Positions 50,299 through 59,012 are shown, counted from the stretch's first letter. The stretch is 64,000 nucleotides of DNA from Selenomonas sp. AE3005 (GCF_905233635.1 NZ_CAJODG010000012.1:1-64000); one strand, 5' to 3'. Translations and numbers: made by a program. The notes: generated by a model not told the origin, from the letters alone.

Positions 50299-51740
50299 AG
50301 GGCAAAATCTCCCTTACGCGCCCACAAGTCAATGCAGGCACGCCAAAAGGCCTGCACGTATGCTGACTTGTCACAGAGGGGCGAATTTTTCACTTCTGCC
50401 TGCAGATTTTCCTGCGTAGCCGCCAAAAATGACCGGTCAGCGGCCAGCTGCAGAACGGTTTTCACATAATCACGGGGGCTGTCTGCAATCCATTCCCCAT
50501 AACCTGCCGCTGTCAGCAGGCTGGCGCCAAACCGCGCGCTATGATGACGGCCGCGCAGTGTGATCACCGGCACGCCCATATAGAGGGCCGTCGCGGTCAT
50601 TGCCCCGCCATTATAAGGGAAGGTGTCCAGCATGATGTCGATTTCCTGATAGCCGGCCAGATAATTATCCGTTCCCAGGCGCACTTCCGTACGTTCCATG
50701 GGCAGGCCGGCTTTTTCCAGGCGTTTCTCCACCGCCTGCCGCCGTTCCGGCAGCCGCGTGGTATCCTGCACAATAAGCCGCGTCCCCGGCAGAAGTTCCA
50801 TAATCTCACGCCAGCAGCTCAGCACCTCGTTGTTGAGTTTCATAAAATTTTGGAAAGCCCCTAAGGTCAGCACTCCCTTGCCCGCTATTGGCTGCCGCCG
50901 GTATTTTTCCATGGCCAGGCTTGGCGTAAAGCAAAACGCCTGCGGCAGCTTTATCAATTCCTCACTAAAGTACCGTTCTGCGCCGGCCGAGTCGAGAATA
51001 TTATCCGTCAGCAGGCCGTCCATCACGGTAAGGCCGGTCGTATCAAAGTAACCGATAGCGGACAGCTGCACCGGTGCCGGTTTTTTCGCCAGCACCATCA
51101 AAGTCAGCCCGCCCCCCGTATGTCCGGAAAGGTCGACCAAAATATCTATTTCGTCCCAGCGGATAGCCTCGGCCATCTCGACCAGATTTTTCCCGGCCAG
51201 ACAGCGATACACCGGGCCGCTTCCCTGCAGGCGGTGGGTGAAGGTGTCCTCCTCGTCCTCCAGGGCATAGAGATAAGTGCTGGCATAGCGCACGTCCAGG
51301 CCCGTCACCAATGCCTCATAAAACCGCGCCGCAGCGCTGTCACAAAAGTTCGTGGCGATAAAGCCGATACGCAGGCGGCTATGGGCTGTCACCTGCCTTA
51401 CCGGCAAAAGTTCTTCTTCCCGGTAAAGCTCCTGATAAAACTTATGCTGCTGCCATAAATCATCAGCACTTAGCCCCGGCAGATAATGCAGGGCAAACAG
51501 ATAGCTGGAAAAATGCTCCCTTTGGCTGCGCAGATATTTGTCACACTTTGCCGCATTGCTGTAAGCCGCCGCCGCCCCCTCTGCATCTGCCAAATCATGG
51601 AACACCACCCCGTAAAGTTCATGGAGGCGCCATTCTTCGTCCTGGGGCACACTGCCCCGTAAGGCGTCTAATTTCTCCCGGGCCAGCCCGGTTCTGCCAT
51701 GTTGTAAGCAGTCTATAATCTCCTGCCATTGCGCGTCCAT
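50295..51740 (-). CDS. O-GlcNAc-transferase-like (GT41) glycosyltransferase
   Basis: A 481-residue protein with a short helical TPR-like N-terminus (~1-110) and a GT41 catalytic region: RIGFIATNF, ILVDLSGHTGGG, PVQLSAIGYFDTTGL, TLGAFQNFMKLN, DIMLDTFPYNGGAMTATALYMGVPVITL and GASLLTAAGY, which match the nucleotide-sugar site of OGT/SPINDLY enzymes. The long TPR superhelix of eukaryotic OGT is missing. Bacterial relatives can glycosylate flagellin or surface proteins; S. ruminantium flagellin is reported to be a glycoprotein, and flagellins lie 9 kb away. Starts 32 bp after the phosphoesterase gene. Confidence 0.82.
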   Translation of the reverse strand: MDAQWQEIIDCLQHGRTGLAREKLDALRGSVPQDEEWRLHELYGVVFHDLADAEGAAAAYSNAAKCDKYLRSQREHFSSYLFALHYLPGLSADDLWQQHKFYQELYREEELLPVRQVTAHSRLRIGFIATNFCDSAAARFYEALVTGLDVRYASTYLYALEDEEDTFTHRLQGSGPVYRCLAGKNLVEMAEAIRWDEIDILVDLSGHTGGGLTLMVLAKKPAPVQLSAIGYFDTTGLTVMDGLLTDNILDSAGAERYFSEELIKLPQAFCFTPSLAMEKYRRQPIAGKGVLTLGAFQNFMKLNNEVLSCWREIMELLPGTRLIVQDTTRLPERRQAVEKRLEKAGLPMERTEVRLGTDNYLAGYQEIDIMLDTFPYNGGAMTATALYMGVPVITLRGRHHSARFGASLLTAAGYGEWIADSPRDYVKTVLQLAADRSFLAATQENLQAEVKNSPLCDKSAYVQAFWRACIDLWARKGDFAL

Positions 51741-51772
51741 GCCGTCACCTCATTTACCTTTGGATTTTACCC

Positions 51773-52702
51773 TTAATTCACCAGCCGGAAGTAGGCAATC
51801 TCCGGCGGACAGCCCACGCGTACCGGCAGCCAGCTGCCATTGCCGCAGTGGACATAACCCAGCTTATCGCCCAGCCTTATCAGGCCGCGGTTATACTTAT
51901 ATGCCGCAATAAGCGGCTGTCCCCATATTCCGAACTGACCGCCATGCGTATGTCCCGTCAAGGTCAGGGGTATGCCCAATGCCGCACCATCATCAATAAA
52001 CTCCGGGTGATGTGCCAGTAAAATGGTATGACTAAGCTCGTCCTTCGGTATGTCCCACACCGCCTTCCGTGTCAGCTCCGCTTTTTCTGCCATAAAACTT
52101 TCATCGTCCCGGGCAAAGGAATACTCCGCGCCGGCCAGCCACAAATTAGTTCCGGGAACTTTTTCCGCCCGCCCTTCCAAAATGTGTACCCGTGTTTCCT
52201 GCAAAAGCGACCGCGTGCGTCCCCAGTCACGATAAATCTCATGATTGCCCAGGCAAAAGTAAATCCCCTTGGGGAATAATTCCACAGCCTCATCCAAAGC
52301 CTGCACAGCTGCCGGATTCATCTGCAGATTATCAAACAAATCTCCCGTAACAGCCAAAATATCCGGTTTATCGGCTGCTGCCAGCTGCAGGAGCTGACGC
52401 AGGTCGTCCAAGGAAAAGAATCGGCCCAGGTGTACGTCACTGATTTGAGCCACAGTCAGGCCAGCCAGTTCCGGTGCCTGCGGAAACGGCACATCATAAT
52501 AGCGCTTGATCTGCTGTCTGCGCTCATAATAATAACCGTAGCAGCTGCCGCCCACCATAGCTGCCGGATACAGCGACGCAGCTTTAAGAAAGCGCCGCTT
52601 GTTTTTATCCACGGGAATCTTCCTGTATATAAAGCCTGCCAGCACCGCCGGCAGCAAAATAAACAACACGGCAAAAAAAGATATGACCATCACCCAGAAC
52701 AA
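51773..52702 (-). CDS. Membrane-anchored metallophosphoesterase (YaeI/YkuE type)
   Basis: A ~309-residue protein: an N-terminal membrane segment (~3-27) and a calcineurin-type phosphoesterase domain with ISDVHLGRF, TGDLFDN, CLGNHEIY, LLAHHPEF and TGHTHGGQFG, giving the full two-metal site. Relatives act on UDP-diacylglucosamine, lipid-linked or nucleotide substrates; the substrate here is unknown. The start is uncertain: a TTG at 52702 sits 7 nt after GGAGG, and an ATG at 52690 is the alternative. It heads the unit with the OGT-like and methyltransferase-like genes. Confidence 0.82.
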   Translation of the reverse strand: MFWVMVISFFAVLFILLPAVLAGFIYRKIPVDKNKRRFLKAASLYPAAMVGGSCYGYYYERRQQIKRYYDVPFPQAPELAGLTVAQISDVHLGRFFSLDDLRQLLQLAAADKPDILAVTGDLFDNLQMNPAAVQALDEAVELFPKGIYFCLGNHEIYRDWGRTRSLLQETRVHILEGRAEKVPGTNLWLAGAEYSFARDDESFMAEKAELTRKAVWDIPKDELSHTILLAHHPEFIDDGAALGIPLTLTGHTHGGQFGIWGQPLIAAYKYNRGLIRLGDKLGYVHCGNGSWLPVRVGCPPEIAYFRLVN

Positions 52703-52762
52703 ACAACCGCCTCCTCTTTGACTGCATATAAATAAATTTCCGTATAAAGCTGTTAAATCCTG

Positions 52763-52792
52763 CAAAAAAAATAGAATCGGCAGCGCCGATTC
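52763..52792 (-). terminator. Terminator of the 79-residue protein gene
   Basis: GAATCGGC-AGC-GCCGATTC followed on the minus strand by TATTTTTTTT. Confidence 0.9.
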
Positions 52793-52844
52793 CAACAGAC
52801 TAACTTATAATAGCATAACGTATGACGAAAATATAAATACGCAA

Positions 52845-53084
52845 TTATGCCAGACCACGAAGATGAGCGTTTTCCGCTTGCTGTTCTCTGTAATACCAAC
52901 GGATGGATTTGCCAATGGCGCACCGAATTGCATCCAGCTCCCCAGCCAGTGCCAGTTTACGCAATTTCGCTACATCAAAGCCATTGACCGACAAGTAACT
53001 TGCAGAAAGGAAACCTCCTCGTTTTAAAATCTTGCGATAACTCGCACTATCACGACGGTCCATTTCAATGTTCTTGATAGCCAT
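52845..53084 (-). CDS. Small basic protein, unknown
   Basis: A 79-residue soluble protein rich in Arg, Lys and Ala with mostly helical character; the stretch around GFLSASYLSVNGFDVAKLRKLALAG could be a helix-turn-helix-like motif, but I cannot assign a family. It has its own terminator and a clear GGGGGGTTG-ATG approach, and is divergent from the hydrogenase operon. A small regulator is possible; this is speculation from size and charge. Confidence 0.6.
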   Translation of the reverse strand: MAIKNIEMDRRDSASYRKILKRGGFLSASYLSVNGFDVAKLRKLALAGELDAIRCAIGKSIRWYYREQQAENAHLRGLA

Positions 53085-53182
53085 ATAAACAACCCCCCAT
53101 AATCCCCTATGAAGTATATATTTACATGCTCCTTCTGTGGCGCTTACATTATAGCATATTTGTGTAAACTTGTATATATCTT

Positions 53183-53200
53183 TTGTAAATTTTTTTACAA
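53183..53200. promoter_or_regulatory. Rex-type operator upstream of the hydrogenase operon
   Basis: TTGTAAATTTTTTTACAA fits the Rex consensus form TTGTNAA-N4-TTNACAA. Rex senses the NADH/NAD+ ratio and commonly controls hydrogenase and fermentation genes. It lies just upstream of the -35 box. Confidence 0.6.
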
Positions 53201-53203
53201 TTC

Positions 53204-53232
53204 TTGTAAGTGTTACTTTTTTTTCTTATAAT
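53204..53232 (+). promoter_or_regulatory. Promoter of hydCBA
   Basis: TTGTAA (53204-53209), 17-bp spacer and TATAAT (53227-53232), 57 bp ahead of the hydC start codon. Confidence 0.72.
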
Positions 53233-53289
53233 AAGAATAGTTTACAAGCGATTTATCTTGTGTATAAATTTTATTTAGGAGGCTTTCTG

Positions 53290-53796
53290 ATGCTAACAGC
53301 GCAAACCAAAGAGTATCCGCTGCCGGACGAGCTGCAGGCCAAAATTGACCTGGTGCTGGAATCCCATGACAATGACCCAACACAGATTGTTGGCATTCTT
53401 CTGGACGTGCAGGATTTAAATGAACGCCACTATGTACCGGAACCAACAGCCTACTATCTGGCAGACAGGCTGTCCATACCCGTTACCAACGTATTTGACT
53501 GCCTGAATTTTTACAGCGAGTTATCCTCAAAGCCCCGGGCTAAATATCCCATTCAGGTATGCAGCTCGCCAGCCTGCCGGGTAAACCGCATCGATACCGA
53601 AAGACTCCTCTCTACCCTGCAGGAACTTCTGGATATCAAGATGGGCGAGATAACCTACGACGGGCGGTTCACGCTCGAACGCACCACCTGCTATGGTGCC
53701 TGCGACCGGGCACCGGCCGTGCGTATCAACGGTCATGTCTACGACCATCTTGATACTACCGAAAAAATCGAATCCCTGCTGCGCTCACTGCCTTAA
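53290..53796 (+). CDS. hydC: [FeFe]-hydrogenase subunit HydC (NuoE-like [2Fe-2S] protein)
   Basis: A 168-residue thioredoxin-fold [2Fe-2S] ferredoxin of the NuoE/HydC type. Cluster cysteines are CSSPAC and CYGACDRAP near 100 and 140, with the expected C-x4-C ... C-x3-C spacing. It passes electrons between the flavin subunit and HydA. The ATG at 53290 is 7 nt after AGGAGG; a longer frame is rejected. First gene of hydCBA, 13 bp before hydB. Confidence 0.9.
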   Translation: MLTAQTKEYPLPDELQAKIDLVLESHDNDPTQIVGILLDVQDLNERHYVPEPTAYYLADRLSIPVTNVFDCLNFYSELSSKPRAKYPIQVCSSPACRVNRIDTERLLSTLQELLDIKMGEITYDGRFTLERTTCYGACDRAPAVRINGHVYDHLDTTEKIESLLRSLP

Positions 53797-53809
53797 AGGA
53801 GGGGAGTCC

Positions 53810-55060
53810 ATGAGTACCACTGTAAAATTCCTAACCAAAAATTTTGGCCAGTACGATACCGCCTCCATTGGTTCATATATGAATATCGGCGGCTTTGCCG
53901 CCCTGCGCCAGGCGGTGAACATGAATCCCGAAGATATCTGCACCCTGCTGAGTGAGGCCAAAATCCGTGGCCGCGGCGGCGCCGAGTATCCCTTAGGCCG
54001 CAAATGGAGTCAGGCCCGTGCCGTGCAGGGTGAAAACAAAATCATTATCTGCAATGCTGACGAAGGCGAGACCACAACTTTTAAGGACCGGGAACTCATC
54101 AAAAATGACCCCTTCAATCTTATCGAGGCCATGATTATAGCCGGCTTTGTCTGTGGTGCCACAGACGGCTATATCTATATGCGCGGCGAATATGCCTGCC
54201 ACCGCCCTCTGCTGTTAAACGCCATCCGTCAGGCCAAAAACTATGGCTTTTTAGGGGAAAACATCTTAGGCAAGGGCTTTGATTTCAATATCCATCTCTA
54301 CTCCGGCGGCGGTGCTTACGTCTGCGGTGAAGGCACGGCCCTTATCCGCTCCATCGAAGGCAAGGCTGGACGCCCGCGCATGAAACCGCCCTTTATTAAA
54401 GTCAGCGGCCTGTTTGCACGGCCGACCTGCCTCAACAATGTGGAAAGCCTCTCCCTCGTCCCTCACCTGCTGACGGACAAAGAGACTTATATGAACTGCG
54501 GCAGCGGTGAATCCATCGGCACCAAACTCATCAGTGTCGCCGGCAACGTCAATAACCCCGGCGTCTTTGAAATCCCCTTCGGCACCACCGTGCGCGAAAT
54601 CATTTCCGGTCTGGCCGGCGGTGTGCAGCATGACCGCAAAATCCAGCTGATACAATTTGGCGGCGCGTCGGGCAAAGTAGCTGACAGCTCAGTGCTGGAC
54701 ACGCCTTACACCTACGAAGACTTACGCGCGGCCGGCGTCATGGTTGGTTCCGGCGGGCTGCTGGTCATCGACGAACGCACCAGCGTCCTCGACTTCCTGC
54801 GCATGAATCAGGAGTTTTTCTCCGAGGAAAGCTGCGGCCAATGTACGCCCTGCCGCGAAGGCAATCTGCACATCAAGATAATCCTTGATAAAATGGCCCA
54901 CGGTGCAGCCACCAGTGAAGATATCAAAACCATGGGCACCATCGCCCGGGTTATGAGCATGTCCTCCTTGTGCGGTCTGGGCGAAACAGCCCAGAACACC
55001 CTGCAATCCGCGATGAAAACTTTTCCTGATGTCTTTGCCCTGGGAGGTACGAATTCATGA
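53810..55060 (+). CDS. hydB: [FeFe]-hydrogenase subunit HydB (NuoF-like flavoprotein)
   Basis: A 416-residue NADH- and FMN-binding subunit. The NADH/FMN motifs are GRGGAEYPLGRKW (~45-57) and GAYVCGEGTALIRSIEG (~165); a [4Fe-4S] site is in ESCGQCTPCREG near 345. It lacks the N-terminal [2Fe-2S] and C-terminal ferredoxin extensions of many HydB proteins, so it is the short form. With HydA and HydC it should make a trimeric, likely electron-bifurcating hydrogenase. AAAGGAGGGG precedes the ATG, and its TGA overlaps the hydA ATG. Confidence 0.9.
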   Translation: MSTTVKFLTKNFGQYDTASIGSYMNIGGFAALRQAVNMNPEDICTLLSEAKIRGRGGAEYPLGRKWSQARAVQGENKIIICNADEGETTTFKDRELIKNDPFNLIEAMIIAGFVCGATDGYIYMRGEYACHRPLLLNAIRQAKNYGFLGENILGKGFDFNIHLYSGGGAYVCGEGTALIRSIEGKAGRPRMKPPFIKVSGLFARPTCLNNVESLSLVPHLLTDKETYMNCGSGESIGTKLISVAGNVNNPGVFEIPFGTTVREIISGLAGGVQHDRKIQLIQFGGASGKVADSSVLDTPYTYEDLRAAGVMVGSGGLLVIDERTSVLDFLRMNQEFFSEESCGQCTPCREGNLHIKIILDKMAHGAATSEDIKTMGTIARVMSMSSLCGLGETAQNTLQSAMKTFPDVFALGGTNS

Positions 55061-56820
55061 GTCAGCTTAACGAAAGCCAAACCTGTGAGATGGTTAATCT
55101 CACCATCAACAATATCCCCATACAAGTCCCCAAGGGCACTAAAATCATGCAGGCTGCACGCGAGCTGGGCATTGATATCCCCCATCTTTGCTATCATGAG
55201 GACCAGCGGATAAAAGCCCATTGCCGCCTGTGTTCGGTCGAAGTCACCGGCAAGAAACGCCTGCTGGCTGCCTGCTCCACCGAAGTATGGGAAGGCATGG
55301 ACGTCCACACTGACACCCAGATTGTCCGTGACACGCAGGTGTCCATTCTCCAGCTCATGCTGGCCAATCATAAAAAAGACTGCCTGAGCTGCTCCCGTAA
55401 TCAGAACTGTGACTTACAGCGTCTGTGCAGCCGCTTTAATATTTTGGAATCACCTTTGCCCAGCGTAGTAAAGGAAGAGCCCCCCATTGTCACCAATCCG
55501 GCCATCGTCCGCGACCCGGCCAAATGTATCCGGTGCGGCCGCTGTATCCGGGCCTGCAAGGACGTACAGGGCATTGCCGCCCTCACCTACGCCGGACGCA
55601 GCAGTGACATTGTGGTAACCACCGCCTTCAACAAGCCCATGGAGGCTACTGACTGCATTCTCTGCGGCCAGTGCAGCCTCGTATGCCCCACTGGCGCCAT
55701 CGTCGAAAAGGACGACACCCAAAAGGTTCTCGACGCCCTGCAGGATAACAGCAAACATGTAATTGTGCAGGTTGCCCCCTCCGTCCGTGTAGCCTTAGGT
55801 GACGCCTTTGGCTTGGAACCCGGTGCCATCGTCACCGGACAGATGGTCACAGCCTTAAAAATGTTGGGCTTTGACAAGGTCTTTGACACCAACTTTGGCG
55901 CTGACCTGACCATTATGGAGGAAGGTCACGAGTTTTTACACCGCCTCGAAAACGGCGGCACACTCCCGATGATGACCTCCTGCAGCCCGGGCTGGGTTAA
56001 CTATATGGAAAAACACTTCCCCTCCTGCATAAATCACCTGTCCTCAGCCAAGTCCCCCATGAGCATGTTCGGGGCCATTGCCAAGACATACTATGCCGAC
56101 AAGGCCGGCCTTAAACCGCAGGATATCGTCACCGTGTCCATCATGCCCTGCACCGCGAAGAAATACGAGGCCGCCCGTCCGGAAATGGGCCGTGACGGCT
56201 ATCGCGACGTGGATATCGTCCTCACCACCCGTGAGCTTATCAAACTCATCAAATACGTTGGCCTGTCCATCGGCAGGCTCCCGGAAAATGACTTTGACAG
56301 TCCGCTGGGCCTGTCCACCGGTGCCGGTGCCATCTTCGGCGCAACCGGCGGCGTAATGGAGGCCGCCCTGCGCACCGTCTATGAAAAAATCACGGGCAAG
56401 ACCTTGGACAAATTAGAATTTATGGACGTCCGCGGCTTTGCCGGCATTAAGGAATGTACCGTAAAACTCCCCGGCCGTGACGTCCGCATTGCCGTGGCTC
56501 ATACCCTCAAAAATGCCCGCATTATCATGGAGCAGGTCAAGAAGGGCACCAGCCCCTATGATTTCATCGAAATCATGGCCTGCCCCGGTGGCTGTATCGG
56601 CGGCGGCGGTCAGCCCATCGGCACTACCAACACCATACGCCAAAAACGCATGGCCGCCCTCTACGAAATCGACCGTAACCTCCCCCTGCGCAAATCCCAC
56701 GAAAACCCGGATATCCTCACCCTGTATAAAGACTTTCTTGGGGAACCACTCGGGGAAAAAGCCCACGAACTGCTGCACACCCACTACCATAAAGTCGACA
56801 AGCCCTATAGTTTTAACTAA
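55057..56820 (+). CDS. hydA: [FeFe]-hydrogenase catalytic subunit HydA
   Basis: A 587-residue hydrogenase. An N-terminal [2Fe-2S] ferredoxin domain (CYHEDQRIKAHCRLC) is followed by a His/Cys [4Fe-4S] site (HKKDCLSCSRNQNC), two [4Fe-4S] clusters (CIRCGRCIRAC and CILCGQCSLVC) and the H-cluster domain: TSCSPGW, MPCTAKKYEA and MACPGGCIGGGGQP. It oxidises or makes H2. The ATG overlaps the hydB stop codon by 4 nt. The trimeric set and the short form of HydB fit NADH/ferredoxin-linked electron bifurcation. A terminator follows directly. Confidence 0.95.
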   Translation: MSQLNESQTCEMVNLTINNIPIQVPKGTKIMQAARELGIDIPHLCYHEDQRIKAHCRLCSVEVTGKKRLLAACSTEVWEGMDVHTDTQIVRDTQVSILQLMLANHKKDCLSCSRNQNCDLQRLCSRFNILESPLPSVVKEEPPIVTNPAIVRDPAKCIRCGRCIRACKDVQGIAALTYAGRSSDIVVTTAFNKPMEATDCILCGQCSLVCPTGAIVEKDDTQKVLDALQDNSKHVIVQVAPSVRVALGDAFGLEPGAIVTGQMVTALKMLGFDKVFDTNFGADLTIMEEGHEFLHRLENGGTLPMMTSCSPGWVNYMEKHFPSCINHLSSAKSPMSMFGAIAKTYYADKAGLKPQDIVTVSIMPCTAKKYEAARPEMGRDGYRDVDIVLTTRELIKLIKYVGLSIGRLPENDFDSPLGLSTGAGAIFGATGGVMEAALRTVYEKITGKTLDKLEFMDVRGFAGIKECTVKLPGRDVRIAVAHTLKNARIIMEQVKKGTSPYDFIEIMACPGGCIGGGGQPIGTTNTIRQKRMAALYEIDRNLPLRKSHENPDILTLYKDFLGEPLGEKAHELLHTHYHKVDKPYSFN

Positions 56821-56830
56821 AAAATTCCAC

Positions 56831-56860
56831 AAAAAAGGAGCCGCACGCGGCTCCTTTTTT
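56831..56860 (+). terminator. Terminator of hydCBA
   Basis: AAAAAAGGAGCCGC pairs with GCGGCTCCTTTTTT around two bases; the T-run suits the rightward hydrogenase operon, and the A-run allows leftward use too. Confidence 0.92.
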
Positions 56861-56900
56861 CAGCTTATTGTCGTGTACTGACTAACTGCGCCCTAAACGC

Positions 56901-56972
56901 GGCCTGTGCTGATGACTTTCCGGAGCGTTTGACGCTTTGCGTCTCAGCGCAGGAAAGTTATTAGCACGGGCC
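56901..56972. other. Long imperfect RNA-type hairpin between hydA and DUF2325 gene
   Basis: GTGCTGATGACTTTCC (56906-56921) pairs with GGAAAGTTATTAGCAC (56952-56967) with two G-U pairs when read on the plus strand, extended by GGCC/GGCC. The loop holds a second stem AGCGT/ACGCT. No T-tract is present, so it is not a simple terminator. It may be a small RNA, an mRNA 3' structure or a relic of a mobile palindrome. Confidence 0.55.
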
Positions 56973-56998
56973 TTGCGCCTTATAACATCGCTTTGGCC

Positions 56999-57574
56999 TC
57001 ACGCCAGCAGCGACATTATCTTTTTATCCAATATCTCCAAATTATTCGTCGAAATACTCAGCACCATCGTCCCCTTATCCACTTCCCCCTTAGCCTTTTG
57101 CGTACAAGCATGGGACACAGCATTCGTATTGATGACCAGAATATCCGTACCACTCAGTTTATCACAGTCAAAATTCTTACTGCTGCCGACGATTTTAAAC
57201 AGCGGATGACGTTCTGCCACCTTGGCCTGCCAGGCCTCCGTACCGCCAATGACCGCTACCTTAAACGGCAGGTCAGCAAAGCAGTCCTGCGGTTCTTCCT
57301 CTGCCGCAGTTTCTTCCGCCACCGCTGACAAGTCATTTTCAGCCTCCGTCCTGACTGTCAACGGTTCGTATTTTCTGAGGCGGTCCCTAAGTTCCGTAAG
57401 CTGCTCCTGCAAGCGGATACTTTCTACTACACTGTCCTGATAACGCGTCTTATAATTTGTATTTTCCCGACGCAGCTCCTCATTTTCCGCCTGCAAAGCC
57501 GTGCATAATCGTTCCAGTTCCTCTAAGCGTTTTAATACTCCCTTGCGCGGATTTTCCTGCTTAATATTTCTCAC
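56999..57574 (-). CDS. DUF2325 protein with N-terminal coiled coil
   Basis: A 191-residue protein: a basic N-terminus, a Glu/Arg-rich coiled coil (~10-75), an acidic linker, and a C-terminal DUF2325 domain (VAVIGGTEAWQ, then TDILVINTNAVSHACTQKAK and a closing helix). DUF2325 occurs in Firmicutes and diderm relatives with no established function. The start is a GTG with a poorly spaced ribosome site; it begins 4 bp after the flavoprotein gene, so it is likely coupled to it. Confidence 0.68.
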   Translation of the reverse strand: MRNIKQENPRKGVLKRLEELERLCTALQAENEELRRENTNYKTRYQDSVVESIRLQEQLTELRDRLRKYEPLTVRTEAENDLSAVAEETAAEEEPQDCFADLPFKVAVIGGTEAWQAKVAERHPLFKIVGSSKNFDCDKLSGTDILVINTNAVSHACTQKAKGEVDKGTMVLSISTNNLEILDKKIMSLLA

Positions 57575-57578
57575 ACCT

Positions 57579-58457
57579 TTATTTTTTCTTCCCTCGCAGA
57601 TAGCGTACTGCTGCCAGTCCGGCCTCTGCCCCCTGATAAACAGCCTTGGCTATCTGCAGCAGGCCGCCCGTACAATCGCCGGCGGCAAACAGTCCCGGCA
57701 CGTTGGTAGCCATGTGTTCATCAACTTTAATATTGCTGCCGGCAAGCTGTACGCCCAGCTTTTTGGCAATAGCCGTACTGCCGGCTGTCCCCAGGGCCAC
57801 AAACACACCATCTAAAGGCAGGCTGCTGCCATCAGCAAATTCTACCCGGCTCAGCTTTTCCGTCCCCTGCAGAGCCGTTATTTTTCCTGCATATACCGTC
57901 ATTTCCGGCGGCGGTTTCACGGCTGGCTGCTCACCATTGGTGAGCAGTACCACCCGGGCCGCATGCGGCAGCAAGGTCTGAGCCTCATGCAGCGCATACT
58001 CGCCGGCACCGATAACCCCCACGTTTTTGCCACGATAAAAAAAAGCATCACAGATGGCACAGTAACTGACGCCCTTGCCGGTAAATTCCTGCAGTCCCGG
58101 CACCTGCAAAGTCTGACGGGCCGCACCAGTCGCCACGATAACACTGTCAGCCGTAATTGTCCGGGCTTTGGTCACGGCCTTAAAGCCGGTAAAATCATCA
58201 TTATAGCCCAGGTCCAGCAGTTCTTCTGTCACGAACTCCACGCCGAGCCCCCTGGCCCCTTCTATGCCCTTGGCATACAGCTCAGCACCGCTTATCCCCT
58301 CGGCAAAGCCATAGTAATTTTCTATCTTCTCTGCCCGCCACAAGCCGCTAAGTTCCACACCACCGCTGATAACCGTAACTTCCGCGCCGCCTCTTTTGGC
58401 ATACATGGCCGCCGATACGCCGGCCGGGCCTGCCCCAATAATCAGTACCTTTGCCAT
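57579..58457 (-). CDS. Thioredoxin reductase-like flavoprotein, probably ferredoxin-linked
   Basis: A 292-residue two-domain flavoprotein of the TrxB family. The FAD motif is IGAGPAGVSAA at 7-17, the redox pair is CAIC (Cys133, Cys136) and the C-terminal FAD motif is GLFAAGDCTGG. The usual NADPH-binding motifs are altered: GGGxSA has become GAGEYA (150-155) and the HRRxxxRA stretch is replaced by LTNGEQPAV. This matches ferredoxin-dependent flavin thioredoxin reductases of anaerobes. It would draw electrons from ferredoxin, consistent with a ferredoxin-rich anaerobe. AAAAGGAG precedes the ATG. Confidence 0.78.
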   Translation of the reverse strand: MAKVLIIGAGPAGVSAAMYAKRGGAEVTVISGGVELSGLWRAEKIENYYGFAEGISGAELYAKGIEGARGLGVEFVTEELLDLGYNDDFTGFKAVTKARTITADSVIVATGAARQTLQVPGLQEFTGKGVSYCAICDAFFYRGKNVGVIGAGEYALHEAQTLLPHAARVVLLTNGEQPAVKPPPEMTVYAGKITALQGTEKLSRVEFADGSSLPLDGVFVALGTAGSTAIAKKLGVQLAGSNIKVDEHMATNVPGLFAAGDCTGGLLQIAKAVYQGAEAGLAAVRYLRGKKK

Positions 58458-58489
58458 ATTTTCACTCCTTTTACCTTAGCTAAATATAA

Positions 58490-58522
58490 CAAAGGACCGG
58501 CCATTTTTCCGTGAGCCGGTCA
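58490..58522 (-). terminator. Weak terminator of the thioesterase gene
   Basis: GACCGGC pairs with GCCGGTC on the minus strand, followed only by CTTTGTTAT. The stem is clear but the T-tract is poor. Confidence 0.45.
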
Positions 58523-58528
58523 CCATAT

Positions 58529-58951
58529 TTACTCCACAAACTGCCCCAGCACATAGAAGTTGGCATGAGCCTTGGCAAAAATCTTGCCCTGCTTGCTCTG
58601 CAGCTCGCACTCACAAGTCATGGTATGCCGGCCATCATGCAGCACTTTGGCCGTGGTTACCACGGTTTCCGTCAGCGGCACAGCATGCATGAAATCCGTG
58701 GTCAGGCTGATGGTTACAACTTTTTTGTTGCAGGCCAGGCAGGCGGCCCCCATGGCTGTGTCCGCCATAGTCATCAACACGCCGCCATGGGCAATGCCAT
58801 ACAGGTTGGTATGCACTTCATCAACAGGCAGTTCCAGACGCACCTCTCCCGTCGCCAAGGGCTGCACCTTGATATGCAGATATTCCACAAAGGGATTATG
58901 ATGGTAAAACCTGATTATCTGTTCCTGTAGCTCCGTAAGTTCCCCAGACAT
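58529..58951 (-). CDS. PaaI-type hotdog thioesterase
   Basis: A 140-residue single hotdog-fold acyl-CoA thioesterase of the PaaI/YbgC group. The signature GIAHGGVLMTMADTAMG contains the family Asp/Glu region, preceded by LELPVDEVHTNLYG. Substrate may be an aryl- or acyl-CoA; not assignable. The ATG at 58951 follows TGGAGG; a longer upstream frame is rejected. Lies between pgi and the flavoprotein gene on the same strand. Confidence 0.85.
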   Translation of the reverse strand: MSGELTELQEQIIRFYHHNPFVEYLHIKVQPLATGEVRLELPVDEVHTNLYGIAHGGVLMTMADTAMGAACLACNKKVVTISLTTDFMHAVPLTETVVTTAKVLHDGRHTMTCECELQSKQGKIFAKAHANFYVLGQFVE

Positions 58952-59012
58952 AAACGCGCCTCCACAAATCAAAATCTCTTTTTATTTTATACCACCTGCG
59001 CCCCTCTGGCAA

